A stretch of 63,487 bases of DNA from Lachnospiraceae bacterium (GTDB taxonomy: Bacteria > Bacillota > Clostridia > Lachnospirales > Lachnospiraceae). Both the position numbers and the translations under genes were made by a program. Shown here piece by piece: positions 1-9,200 of the stretch. Numbering within the stretch: the first letter of the stretch is position 1; every line of letters starts with the position of its first letter. A model generated the notes under the pieces. That model was given only the letters and a program-made list of their open reading frames with translations, was not told the DNA's origin and made no database searches. The stretch is taken from NCBI GenBank assembly GCA_015057505.1, contig SVEG01000019.1, positions 1 to 63,487 of the forward strand, read 5' to 3'.

Positions 1-1
1 T

Positions 2-139
2 GACAACGAAATCAATTTAACAGCAAAGAGTAATACATTATCACAACAAGGAGGTAATCACGCAAACAAGGGATTACAACCGATGTCAAAGCGTAGTAAG
101 AGGATGTCCCGTGGCATCCCGACAATGCGTCAGCAGTAG
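2..139 (+). CDS. 3' end of an unidentified protein (truncated by window edge)
   Basis: An open frame of 45 codons runs from the window edge to a TAG stop. The tail is hydrophilic and basic (Lys/Arg/Gln/Asn-rich, ending in Met-Arg-Gln-Gln) with no recognisable domain. It is followed after 15 bases by a good intrinsic terminator, which supports it being the real end of a transcribed gene. The other two forward frames are closed here within the first 20 codons. I cannot name the product from this short fragment. Confidence 0.5.
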   Translation, partial: DNEINLTAKSNTLSQQGGNHANKGLQPMSKRSKRMSRGIPTMRQQ

Positions 140-154
140 TGAAAACAGTGAATC

Positions 155-193
155 AAAGGACATTTTCAGGAGACGGAGAATGTCCTTTTTTTA
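155..193 (+). terminator. Intrinsic terminator
   Basis: A 10-bp perfect stem (AAAGGACATT at 155-164 with AATGTCCTTT at 179-188) is followed by a T run. It ends the gene truncated at the left edge and separates it from the ABC exporter operon. Confidence 0.85.
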
Positions 194-203
194 TAGTTTT
201 CAT

Positions 204-232
204 TTGATATTCAAAATAATTTGGAGTATAAT
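204..232 (+). promoter_or_regulatory. Promoter of the heterodimeric ABC exporter
   Basis: TTGATA at 204-209 and TATAAT at 227-232 are separated by 17 bases. Transcription would begin near 239, so an in-frame TTG at 221 cannot be the start codon; the GTG at 281 with its own Shine-Dalgarno is used instead. Confidence 0.75.
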
Positions 233-280
233 TTTAATGTTGTTTTAAATGTTTTTACACAGAGAGGAAGGTTAACAATC

Positions 281-2002
281 GTGTTAAAATACTTAAAGAG
301 ATATTGGTTTTTCTGCCTGCTAGCGCCGTTGTTTATGGTCGGAGAGGTGGCAATGGACCTGCTTCAGCCGGATATGATGGCTGACATTGTGGATAACGGT
401 GTATTAAAAAGTGATATTACGCTCATTATAACAGTCGGAGTGAAGATGATACTGACAGTAATGCTTGGTGGTATGTGCGGTATCTTGTGCGGTGTGTTTG
501 CAAACATTGCTGCGCAGGGCTTCGGTAATGATTTGCGTAAGGATTTATTTACGAAGATTATGAATTTGTCGTTCCAGCAGACGGACAAGATTTCAACAGG
601 CTCGCTTGTAACACGCCTTACTAATGACGTGACGCAGGTACAGAACATGGTAATGATGGCTGTGCGAGGCTTTGTCAGAAACTCGGTTATGTTTGTCGGC
701 GGTATTTTTATGTTGTATCGCCAGTCACCCAAATTTGCGCTGGTTGCGGCATGCGGACTTCCGTTTGTAGTGGTTTTTGTAGTGTTTTTTCTTAGGAAAG
801 CTTCACCGCTTTTTGCGATTGTACAGAAAAAATTAGATGGTATAAATAACGTAATGCAGGAGACAGTGGCGGGTTCGAGAGTTGTAAAAGCATATGTGCG
901 GGAAGAGTATGAACTTAGTCGTTTTGACGAGACCAATGATGCGCTTTGCAAAGAAAATCTTCGCGTCCAGACCTTGCTTGCATACATGAGCCCGTGCATG
1001 AATATTGTGCTTAATGTTTGCGTTGTGACCGTAATATTGGTGGGTGGTTACACTGCCAAGGCGGGTGGTACAATTACTCCCGGTAATACAATGGCGGCGA
1101 TTACATATCTTGCACAGATCCTCCACGGAATCACGTTTATGGCGAATATTTTCCAGACCTTCAGCCGTGCGAAGGCTTCTGCGGACCGTATTAATGAGGT
1201 GCTTGAAAGTCCTGAGATTATTACTGACGGTACGAGCGAAAAAGAGCCGGAGGGCAAGGGAACAATTGAGTTTAGAAATGTAAGCTTTGCGTACCCGGAA
1301 AGCGACGGACAGTATATTCTGGAGGATATTTCTTTTAAGGTAAATCAGGGGGAGACACTTGCAATTATTGGTGCAACCGGCAGTGGCAAGAGTTCTTTGG
1401 TGCATCTGATTCCGAGATTTTATGATGCCACGGAGGGCGAGGTGCTCGTGGATGGTATTAATGTAAGAGATTATGAGCTTACCGCACTTAGGGACAAGAT
1501 TGCGATTGTTCTTCAGAAGGCGGAGCTGTATTCGAGAAGTATTGCAGAAAATATCAGTTGGTCTAAGAGCGGGGCGACTCCGGAGGAGATTAAGAGGGCT
1601 GCGCAGATTGCGCAAGCAGATGATTTTATCTGTAATACGACATATGGCTATTACACCCCTGTTACGGAGGGCGGACATTCACTTTCCGGTGGACAGAAGC
1701 AGCGTATTTCCATATCAAGGGCAATTTTGAAAGAACATGAAATTCTGATTTTTGATGATTCTACAAGTGCGCTCGATTTGAAGACGGAGGCGGCTCTTTA
1801 TAAGGCTCTTGGCGAAGATTGTCCCGATGTTACGAAGATTATTATTGCGCAGAGAATTGCGTCGGTTAAGGGCGCTGACCGTATAGCGGTGCTTGATAAC
1901 GGCAGGATTTCAGCTATCGGTACACATGATGAACTTATGAAAACCTCTGAGATTTATAAGGACATTTATCGCTCACAGCTTAAGGAAGGAGAGGATGAAT
2001 AA
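281..2002 (+). CDS. ABC exporter, fused membrane/ATPase subunit A (degenerate-site partner)
   Basis: 573 residues. About six membrane helices in the first 300 residues form a type I exporter domain, followed by a nucleotide-binding domain: Walker A GATGSGKSS near residue 364, signature LSGGQ near 468, Walker B with IFDDSTSALD near 490. The usual catalytic Glu after Walker B is Asp, as in the degenerate site of heterodimeric exporters of the LmrCD/BmrCD/TmrAB kind. The GTG start at 281 is chosen because AGAGGAAGG lies 9 bases upstream and the alternative TTG at 221 precedes the promoter -10. It overlaps the next gene by one base (TAATG), which points to translational coupling and a 1:1 partner. 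Substrate is unknown; drug or lipid/peptide export is typical of the family. Confidence 0.93.
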   Translation: MLKYLKRYWFFCLLAPLFMVGEVAMDLLQPDMMADIVDNGVLKSDITLIITVGVKMILTVMLGGMCGILCGVFANIAAQGFGNDLRKDLFTKIMNLSFQQTDKISTGSLVTRLTNDVTQVQNMVMMAVRGFVRNSVMFVGGIFMLYRQSPKFALVAACGLPFVVVFVVFFLRKASPLFAIVQKKLDGINNVMQETVAGSRVVKAYVREEYELSRFDETNDALCKENLRVQTLLAYMSPCMNIVLNVCVVTVILVGGYTAKAGGTITPGNTMAAITYLAQILHGITFMANIFQTFSRAKASADRINEVLESPEIITDGTSEKEPEGKGTIEFRNVSFAYPESDGQYILEDISFKVNQGETLAIIGATGSGKSSLVHLIPRFYDATEGEVLVDGINVRDYELTALRDKIAIVLQKAELYSRSIAENISWSKSGATPEEIKRAAQIAQADDFICNTTYGYYTPVTEGGHSLSGGQKQRISISRAILKEHEILIFDDSTSALDLKTEAALYKALGEDCPDVTKIIIAQRIASVKGADRIAVLDNGRISAIGTHDELMKTSEIYKDIYRSQLKEGEDE

Positions 2003-3903
2003 TGGCAGAATTACATAACCTTCCAAAAGGCTTTGAAAAGGCTCCTGAACAGGAGAATATTACATATAAAGCGGCTTCATCCGGTGCAAATACCGATGCA
2101 CCTACGGTAAATTTCCGCGGAAGGCCGGGTGGAGGTCCGGGCAGAGGCATGGGACAGACTGTGGAACATGCAGAAAATGTGAGAGGCACATTGTTAAGAC
2201 TTCTTAAGTACTTTAAGAAAGAGAAGACACTCATAATTTTGCTTATGATTGCGGTGGTTTGCGTAACACTTGCGGGTCTTTTTGCACCGTCTCTGCAGGG
2301 AAAAGCGATAGATGCGATTACTGAAAAGAAATGGGATACATTGTATGCTTGTGTAGGCATATTGCTTGTGGTCTATCTTGTTAATGTAATAGCGACTCTC
2401 GGGCAGTCACTTATGGCGGCGCGTCTCAGCCAGAATATCGTAAAGCAGATGCGTCATGATTTGTTTAAAAAGATTGATTATCTGTCCATCAAATATCTTG
2501 ATACACACTCAAATGGCGACATTATGAGCAGAATGACGAACGACGTTGAGAATGTGTCAAACACAATTTCACAGAGTCTCGGCTCACTTGTGTCAGGTGT
2601 GCTTACGATTATCGGAACAGTAACGATTATGTTTGTGTATTGCTGGCAGCTTACACTTATTACGATGGTAAGTGTAATCCTTACGGTAATTGTTACCAAG
2701 AAAATGTCTCAGGTGATGCGCAAGGTGTATCGTAAACGCTCAGCAATTTTGGGACGTCTTAACGGTCATTCAGAGGAGATGATTACGGGATATAAGTCCA
2801 TCGTGGCTTATAACAAGCAGGAGGATGTTATTGACGAGTTTTACAATACCTCCGACGAGCTTCGTAAAGTGAGTATTAAGGCAGAGATACTTGGTGGTTC
2901 AATGGGACCAATTATGAATTGTATTTCCAATATCAGCTTTGTTATCGTGGCGGCATTCGGCGGTTATTTTGCTTACACGGGACTGATTACAATTGGTACG
3001 GTGTCTGCGTTTATAATTTATGCAAAACAGTTTTCGAGGCCGATTAATGAAATCGCGCAGTTGTACGGAACGATTCAGACGGCGATTGCAGGTGCGGAGC
3101 GAGTATTTGCACTTCTTGACCAGCCCAACGAGGACAACAGCGGTGATGTGGTGCCGGAAAATATTACAGGTAAGATTTCATTCAGAAATGTGGATTTTTC
3201 ATATGTGCCGGGCAAACAGGTGTTGTTCGATTTTGATTTGGAGGTCGAGCCCGGACAAAAGATTGCGCTTGTCGGTTCAACCGGTAGTGGCAAGACCACG
3301 GTAGTAAATCTTCTTATGCGTTTTTATCCTGTGGATAAGGGCGAAATTCTTGTGGATGGCGTGAATATTTGGGATATCAAGAGAGATTATCTTAGGGACA
3401 ACATTGCCATTGTTTTGCAGGATACGGTGCTTTTCTCCAATACTATCGAGAATAATATTAAATACGCCAACCTTGAAGCTTCCGATGAGGAGATGGTAAA
3501 TGCGGCGGAGATGAGCAATATCCGCCGTTATATCGAAAAACAGCCGAAGAAGTACAAGACATTTTTGAAACAGGCAGGCGCAGGTCTTTCGCACGGTCAG
3601 AGACAGCTTATGTCGATTGCGAGAGCCGTACTTGCCAATCCTAAGATTTTGATTCTTGATGAAGCGACATCGTCTGTTGATACCAGAACAGAAAAGAAAA
3701 TTCAGGATGCCATGGTTAAGCTTATGGAGAACCGTACAAGCCTGATTATTGCGCATCGTCTGTCTACGATTCGTGATGCGGACAAAATCGTTGTTATGGA
3801 CAAGGGCAGAGTTGTTGAAATCGGAAATCACGAAGAATTGCTTGCGAAGCAGGGCAAGTATTATGAACTTTATATGACACAGTTTGTGGGTAACAGTATA
3901 TAA
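2002..3903 (+). CDS. ABC exporter, fused membrane/ATPase subunit B
   Basis: 633 residues. A hydrophilic, Gly/Arg-rich N-terminal extension of about 60 residues (repeated Gly-Arg-Gly-Pro) precedes six membrane helices and a nucleotide-binding domain: Walker A GSTGSGKTT near residue 425, Walker B ILILDEATSSVD with the normal catalytic Glu. The signature motif is LSHGQ (near 528) rather than LSGGQ. In a heterodimer, the non-consensus signature here would pair with the Asp-containing Walker B of the upstream subunit, giving one degenerate and one canonical ATP site. That reciprocity is visible directly in the two sequences and supports a heterodimeric exporter. Translation is coupled to the upstream gene, and a terminator follows. 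Confidence 0.93.
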   Translation: MAELHNLPKGFEKAPEQENITYKAASSGANTDAPTVNFRGRPGGGPGRGMGQTVEHAENVRGTLLRLLKYFKKEKTLIILLMIAVVCVTLAGLFAPSLQGKAIDAITEKKWDTLYACVGILLVVYLVNVIATLGQSLMAARLSQNIVKQMRHDLFKKIDYLSIKYLDTHSNGDIMSRMTNDVENVSNTISQSLGSLVSGVLTIIGTVTIMFVYCWQLTLITMVSVILTVIVTKKMSQVMRKVYRKRSAILGRLNGHSEEMITGYKSIVAYNKQEDVIDEFYNTSDELRKVSIKAEILGGSMGPIMNCISNISFVIVAAFGGYFAYTGLITIGTVSAFIIYAKQFSRPINEIAQLYGTIQTAIAGAERVFALLDQPNEDNSGDVVPENITGKISFRNVDFSYVPGKQVLFDFDLEVEPGQKIALVGSTGSGKTTVVNLLMRFYPVDKGEILVDGVNIWDIKRDYLRDNIAIVLQDTVLFSNTIENNIKYANLEASDEEMVNAAEMSNIRRYIEKQPKKYKTFLKQAGAGLSHGQRQLMSIARAVLANPKILILDEATSSVDTRTEKKIQDAMVKLMENRTSLIIAHRLSTIRDADKIVVMDKGRVVEIGNHEELLAKQGKYYELYMTQFVGNSI

Positions 3904-3913
3904 TGGTGAACAA

Positions 3914-3955
3914 GGGGAGATTTGCTGAATTTTTGTTGCAAATCTCCCTTTTTTT
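3914..3955 (+). terminator. Intrinsic terminator of the ABC exporter operon
   Basis: GGGGAGATTTGC at 3914-3925 pairs with GCAAATCTCCC at 3938-3948 and is followed by seven T residues. Confidence 0.9.
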
Positions 3956-3990
3956 GCATATAAAATATTCCAATTTGAAAGAATTTGTTA

Positions 3991-3996
3991 TATAAT
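3991..3996 (+). promoter_or_regulatory. Probable -10 box for the Hsp70/AAA operon
   Basis: A TATAAT lies 52 bases before the start of the first operon gene, between the preceding terminator and the Shine-Dalgarno. The best -35 at 17 bases is the weak TTCCAA (3968-3973). An alternative pair is TTGTTA (3985-3990) with TATTAT (4008-4013). The exact promoter is uncertain. Confidence 0.45.
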
Positions 3997-4047
3997 AAAA
4001 AATGTCGTATTATGACAAAAGTAACGATACAGCAGGAGGATTTCCTA

Positions 4048-4734
4048 ATGAAGAAATTACGTGTAATAACACAGCATTTTAACAAGAGAAATATTATTAT
4101 GGCTCTTGCCTTGGTTGCACTTGTAGTGGTTTTTATGAAGTATGACCTAGTGACTGCAATGGATATAATTGGTGAACCGGATTACAATAGTCCGGTCGAT
4201 GAAGATGTGAACAGATACGAACCGGATGGTGATGAATATTATGATAATGATTCTCTCGGTGTTTTTTTGATAGAGTATGATGAGGCTCAGATAGAGAATT
4301 TTATTGTTGCGAATGTTGCAGAGGCAACAGACTCATCACATTTGGTAACTTCCAAGGGGAATGAATATCCTGTGGCGAACTGTCTTGACAATGATTTATC
4401 AACCATGTGGCAGGATGGAGAAGATGGCTACGGTGAAGGCAGTGAACTGAAGTTTAGCTTTGATGATGATGTGCGTCTCAGATGTATCCGAATTTTCGGC
4501 GGCAGTGGTAAGTCGGAGAAGAAATATTTCGAGAACGGAAGAGTACGTGATATCACAGTGGTTATTGATGATTTGGCGTGTCCGGTTGTGTTGGAAGATT
4601 ATAATGGATACCAGTTGATTTGGCTTGACGGTGATGTTTATTGTGATGATGTGGCAATTACCGTTAACAGTGTTTATACGGGGTCAGAATACGAGGATAC
4701 CTGTATATCTGAAATTACATTTTTTGCAGAATAA
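4048..4734 (+). CDS. Membrane-anchored protein with discoidin-like (NADase-type glycan-binding) domain
   Basis: 228 residues. The ATG at 4048 is chosen because AGGAGGA lies 7 bases upstream; the open frame extends further 5' only through the promoter. One membrane helix at about residues 14-34 follows a basic N-terminus, so the rest should be outside the cell. After an acidic linker (Asp/Glu/Tyr-rich, residues 45-80), residues about 90-228 look like a small beta-sandwich: AxDSSH...G..YPVANCLDNDLSTMWQDG is typical of discoidin-like domains annotated NADase-type glycan-binding, and the segment LRCIRIFGG and the TFFAE end fit that fold. Ligand binding, probably glycan, is a family-level inference. 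It opens the operon with the Hsp70/AAA genes, 51 bases ahead, and could be its extracytoplasmic sensor. No enzyme domain is present. Confidence 0.75.
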   Translation: MKKLRVITQHFNKRNIIMALALVALVVVFMKYDLVTAMDIIGEPDYNSPVDEDVNRYEPDGDEYYDNDSLGVFLIEYDEAQIENFIVANVAEATDSSHLVTSKGNEYPVANCLDNDLSTMWQDGEDGYGEGSELKFSFDDDVRLRCIRIFGGSGKSEKKYFENGRVRDITVVIDDLACPVVLEDYNGYQLIWLDGDVYCDDVAITVNSVYTGSEYEDTCISEITFFAE

Positions 4735-4753
4735 TTCGACGTTATAGGTCGAA
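4735..4753 (+). other. Short hairpin between anchor gene and hsp70
   Basis: TTCGAC and GTCGAA form a 6-bp stem with a 7-base loop directly after the stop codon. There is no T run, so it is a poor terminator; it may tune expression between the first gene and the rest. A TATAAT at 4759-4764 lies just downstream without a convincing -35. Confidence 0.35.
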
Positions 4754-4785
4754 AAAAGTATAATTACATAATCGGGAGATAAGAT

Positions 4786-6279
4786 ATGGTAATCGGGATC
4801 GATTTAGGGACAACATATTCATTGGGAGCATACATAGATGATAAAGGGGAAGCTGAAATTATTCCTAATTCAGAGGGGGAGAATAAGACTCCTTCAGTGG
4901 TTTATTTTGAGAGCGCGGATTCTGTTGTTGTAGGAAAAGCGGCCAAGATGAACAGCGGAATGTATCCGGATGATGTTGTGTCTGCGGTAAAGAATTTTAT
5001 GGGCAAACAGAAGAAAATATCATCTTCTTATGGAAAGACATATACGCCTGAAAGTATATCGAGTTTTATTCTGAAGAAGATAGTTTCTGATGCAGGAACA
5101 TTTCTTAATGCGTCGGAACCGATTAAAGATGTTGTTGTGACAATTCCGGCATATTTTACGGATGCACAGCGTAAAGCAACGGAAGATGCGGTGAACATTG
5201 CGGGGCTTAATCTTGTCGGAACAATCAATGAGCCGACGGCGGCAGCACTTTATTATGCCACTAAGTCGAAGTTGGATCATGCCAATGTTTTGATTTATGA
5301 TTTGGGTGGAGGAACTTTTGATGTTACAATTATAAGGGTTGATGGAGATTCGGTAGAGGTAAAAAGTACGGGCGGTCTTTCCAATGTCGGTGGAAGATTT
5401 TTTGATGAAAAGATAGTTGAGTTTGTTTGCGAGACATTTGAGGAATTGCATGATATCGATCTTGAAGATGATGAATATGAATATCAGGAGTTGTTTGTAA
5501 GGGCAGAAGATGCAAAGATACAGTTAAGTAAACAGGCGAAGGCTGTAATTCCGGTCAGAGTCGGAAAGATACGTGAGAATATAGAGATTACAAGAGAATT
5601 CTTTAATGAGTGTATAGAGAATTTTTATAAAAGATCAGAGTACATTGTGAAAACGGCTATCAGTGAAGCCGGATTGAAGGTTGAAGATATAGATAAAGCG
5701 ATTCTGGTGGGGGGTTCAAGTCGTATACCTTATATTGAGGAAAGGCTTGGCAAACTCTTGAATATGCCACTTTCAAGAGAAGGTAATCCTGATGAAGTTG
5801 TAGCACTTGGCGCAGCTTTATACGGCAAGCAATTAACAGGTAATAATGCAAACAAGAAGATACAAGATGTTTGCTCTCACAGTATCGGTATTGCCGTTGT
5901 GGATATGGCGACAAAACAGAGAGTGAATTCTATACTGATTCCAAGAAATTCAAAACTTCCGGCAACGGTATCCAGATCTTTTAGGACAGTTGTGGAAAAT
6001 CAGACTGAGGTTGAGCTTACAATTACAGAGGGAGAGTTTGTGGAACTAACGGATGTAACCATACTTAACAGTACCAAAATTGTGCTTCCCGAAAAACTCC
6101 GCCAAGGTACGAAGATAGAGATACGTTTACAGCTGGATGAGGCACAATTGTTACATGTGTTTATGGTAATTGTTGATATTAATTATGAGAAGGAATATAA
6201 GTTTGAAAGAATAACAAATCTTTCGGAAGAAGATGTTGTCATGCTTACGGGACTGATTGCAGATTACGAGGTGCGTTAG
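4786..6279 (+). CDS. Hsp70-family protein lacking the C-terminal lid
   Basis: 497 residues against about 610-640 for DnaK. The actin-like ATPase domain is complete: phosphate-1 motif GIDLGTTYS (3-11), NEPTAAALYY (148-157), phosphate-2 motif YDLGGGTFDV (171-180) and adenosine motif ILVGGSSRIP (306-315). The DnaK interdomain linker (DVLLLDVTPL-type) is replaced by a less hydrophobic stretch around 359-373. A divergent substrate-binding beta-domain follows (about 375-480) and the protein ends there, with no helical lid. It is therefore not the housekeeping DnaK, and no grpE or dnaJ is nearby. Its gene sits 10 bases from that of a four-AAA protein, implying a joint ATP-driven remodelling role (inference). 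GGGAGAT supplies the ribosome site. Confidence 0.9.
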   Translation: MVIGIDLGTTYSLGAYIDDKGEAEIIPNSEGENKTPSVVYFESADSVVVGKAAKMNSGMYPDDVVSAVKNFMGKQKKISSSYGKTYTPESISSFILKKIVSDAGTFLNASEPIKDVVVTIPAYFTDAQRKATEDAVNIAGLNLVGTINEPTAAALYYATKSKLDHANVLIYDLGGGTFDVTIIRVDGDSVEVKSTGGLSNVGGRFFDEKIVEFVCETFEELHDIDLEDDEYEYQELFVRAEDAKIQLSKQAKAVIPVRVGKIRENIEITREFFNECIENFYKRSEYIVKTAISEAGLKVEDIDKAILVGGSSRIPYIEERLGKLLNMPLSREGNPDEVVALGAALYGKQLTGNNANKKIQDVCSHSIGIAVVDMATKQRVNSILIPRNSKLPATVSRSFRTVVENQTEVELTITEGEFVELTDVTILNSTKIVLPEKLRQGTKIEIRLQLDEAQLLHVFMVIVDINYEKEYKFERITNLSEEDVVMLTGLIADYEVR

Positions 6280-6289
6280 GAGAATCAAA

Positions 6290-9200
6290 ATGGACAATAC
6301 GATTTTAGTGCTTATGCAGGGGAAACAGTATAATCAGATTTTGGAACAGGCAAGAGGAATGGCGCCGGAGCAGTGTGAAGTTGCGGAGGTAGCAACAGCT
6401 ATAGGCAAGGCATATGAAAAGACGGGCGATTTTTCAAGCGCAGGTGCATGGTACAAAAGAGGGTATCATCTTACCAAAGAAGATGAAGTTCTCGGTATGT
6501 TTATGGGTGTTACGCTTGCAAACGGAGATTATGTGGAAGCGGAAATTGTATTGGACAAAGTTGAAGAAGCGGAGAGAGGCTTTTATTATTGGGCTGCATG
6601 TTACGAGATTGCAAGGAAGACAGATAAGTCAAATGATAGGCAGATAGCTACGTTGGAAGAGTTTTTGGATGTTCAGCAGGAAGAGAACTATCTGTTGAGA
6701 CTGGCGATGTTGTATGTGGAAGAGGGGCGAGACAAGGAAGCGTCAAAACTTTGCAAGAAAATCAGTCGTCTTTTTATTAATGGAGAGGCGGTTGATTATG
6801 CAGAGACGTTGCTGGAACAGATAAAAGCAGGTAATGGTCGTGAGTTTATTAGTAGTGTCCCATGGGAAAAAGGAAATGTATTTAAGTATTTATCTTTTTC
6901 AGATAAAGAGATTCCGGCACGATCTGAAGAAAAAGTAGTTCAAAGTACAGAGAATAGAGAACTTGATGAAGATAAGTTGTCTTCCAGAGATAAAGAAATT
7001 CTTAAAGAAGTTTTGGAAGATGGAGCTGAATCAGAAAGTAAAAATAAAGAAAAGTTAAAAGAAGAAAAAATATCCAAAATGGTTGAATCGTGCTTTGAAG
7101 GTGTAGTAAGTATGAAGGAACTGAAAACAGCAATGAACAACTTACATAATGTTTTACAGTTTAGCAAAAAAAGAAAAGGTCTCGGCGTTGATGAGGATAT
7201 TTTGGGCAACAGTATTGTGATTGCGGGCCCGGACGGTTGTGGTAAGACGACAGCGGCGCGCGTTGCTACCAAGACTTTTGCAAAGATGGGAATTGTTCAA
7301 AGCGAGATTCCGCAGGTGACCGATTATCAGAGTCTTGTAGCGGCGACTTCTGATGAAACCTTTGAAAATATAAGACAATTGTTTGAACTTGCGGCAGATG
7401 GTGTCATTATTATCGAGAATGTACAGGAGTTTGATGATGCCAATGCGTATTCGCTTGGACTTGATGCAATTAATCAGATTGTAAAGGCATATGATGCGGC
7501 GGCCGGAAGAGTGGCGCTTATTATTACAGGAGACGAGAAGGGCATCCAGGATTTGTTCATGAAAAAGAAGAGGTTCAGGGATATTTTCCGTTTGGAACCG
7601 ATTATACTTGGCCAATATAGCTTAGAGGATTTGGTTGAGATTTCACATTGTATTGCCGAGAAAAAGGCATTTATGTTGGATGAAAAGGCTGATGCGGTAC
7701 TCGGCAAAAAAATAGCGCAATTGATACAGCAACCTGATTTTAGATACAGCAGGGATATAGAACATATTTTGACAGAGGCATATATCCGTGCTGCAAAAAG
7801 ACTGGCAAACAAAAGGCATTTGTCATTGGCGGATTCCATGCTTATTCTTGAAGAAGATTTTGTATTCGAGGAGTCGGATGAAAGTATAGAAGAACTTCTT
7901 GCAAAGTTAAATCGTATGACGGGCTTAAAGGAAGTTAAAGAGCAGGTTAATAAAATTGTTAATTTTATGCGGGTACAGAAAGAAGCCGAAGAAAGAGGGC
8001 TTCAAAGTGACGACGGTCACGGGACGCTTCATCTGGTATTTAAGGGTAACGCCGGTACAGGAAAAACTACGGTTGCAAGGATTATCGGCAAGATATATAA
8101 AAGACTCGGAGTTCTGTCCGAAGGACAACTCATTGAAGTTAGCAGAAGCGATCTGGTAGCTGATATCGTAGGAGGTACAGCCAAGCAGGTGACGGCCAAG
8201 ATAAAAGAAGCTATGGGAGGTATTCTGTTTATTGATGAGGCGTATGCCTTATGTACTGATGAATATGATACTTTTGGTAAGGAAGCGATTAATACGCTGG
8301 TTGCGGAAATCGAGAATCACAGAGATGCTCTGATGGTAATTATCGCAGGTTATTCAGATGATATGGATAAGTTTCTAGCCAAGAACCAGGGCTTAAAGAG
8401 CCGTTTCCCTAAAGAGATCATTTTTGAAGATTACACTCCGGAGGAGATGCTACAGATTTTCAAAAAGAGTGTTATCGATAAGGGATATATATTAAGTGCC
8501 GGAATGGATGAAGGTGTATTGACCTTATTAAGACAAAAATCCAGACAGAGAGATTTCGGTAACGCAAGAGGTGTCCGTAATGTTGTGGAAGCAGTTATTT
8601 TGAAACAAAGGGACAGACTCGCCGGTATCAGTCCGGATGAACGTACTGATAATGACTATATTGTGCTTCGGCGCGATGATTTGGAACTTGAAGAAGCAGC
8701 TGAAAAAGATAAAACCGTAGAAGAATATTTGGAGGAATTGAATTCATTAATCGGTCTTGCCTCCGTAAAAGAGCAGGTTAAGTCGATTGTTAATTCCGTA
8801 AAGGTACAACAGATTGCGCAGCAACGCAATTTAGGTAATGCCGGTGGTTTCGGAACCTTGCATTTGGTGTTTAAGGGCAATGCCGGTACGGGTAAGACTA
8901 CGGTTGCAAGAATAATAGGTAATATTTATCGTAAGCTGGGTGTATTGTCTACCGGCGTTTTTGTGGAATGCGATAAGAGTAGCCTTGTTGCAGGGTTTCA
9001 GGGGCAGACTGCGCAGAAGGTTAAAGATAAGGTAAAGGAAGCAATGGGAGGTATTCTGTTTATTGATGAGGCATATGCCCTGTCAAGCGGCGACGGTGAT
9101 ACCTTTGGTCAAGAGGCGATAGATACACTGGTTGCGGATATCGAGAATTATCGAAGCAATCTTATGGTAATTATTGCGGGTTATTCTGATCAGATGGACG

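Noticed and set aside
221-280. Longer version of the first ABC exporter protein starting with TTG at 221
   Set aside because: This TTG precedes the promoter -10 box at 227-232; the GTG at 281 has a proper ribosome site and gives the normal family N-terminus.
833-1678. 281-residue minus-strand open frame inside the first ABC gene
   Set aside because: It lies wholly within a well-supported coding gene, has no ribosome site and resembles no protein family.
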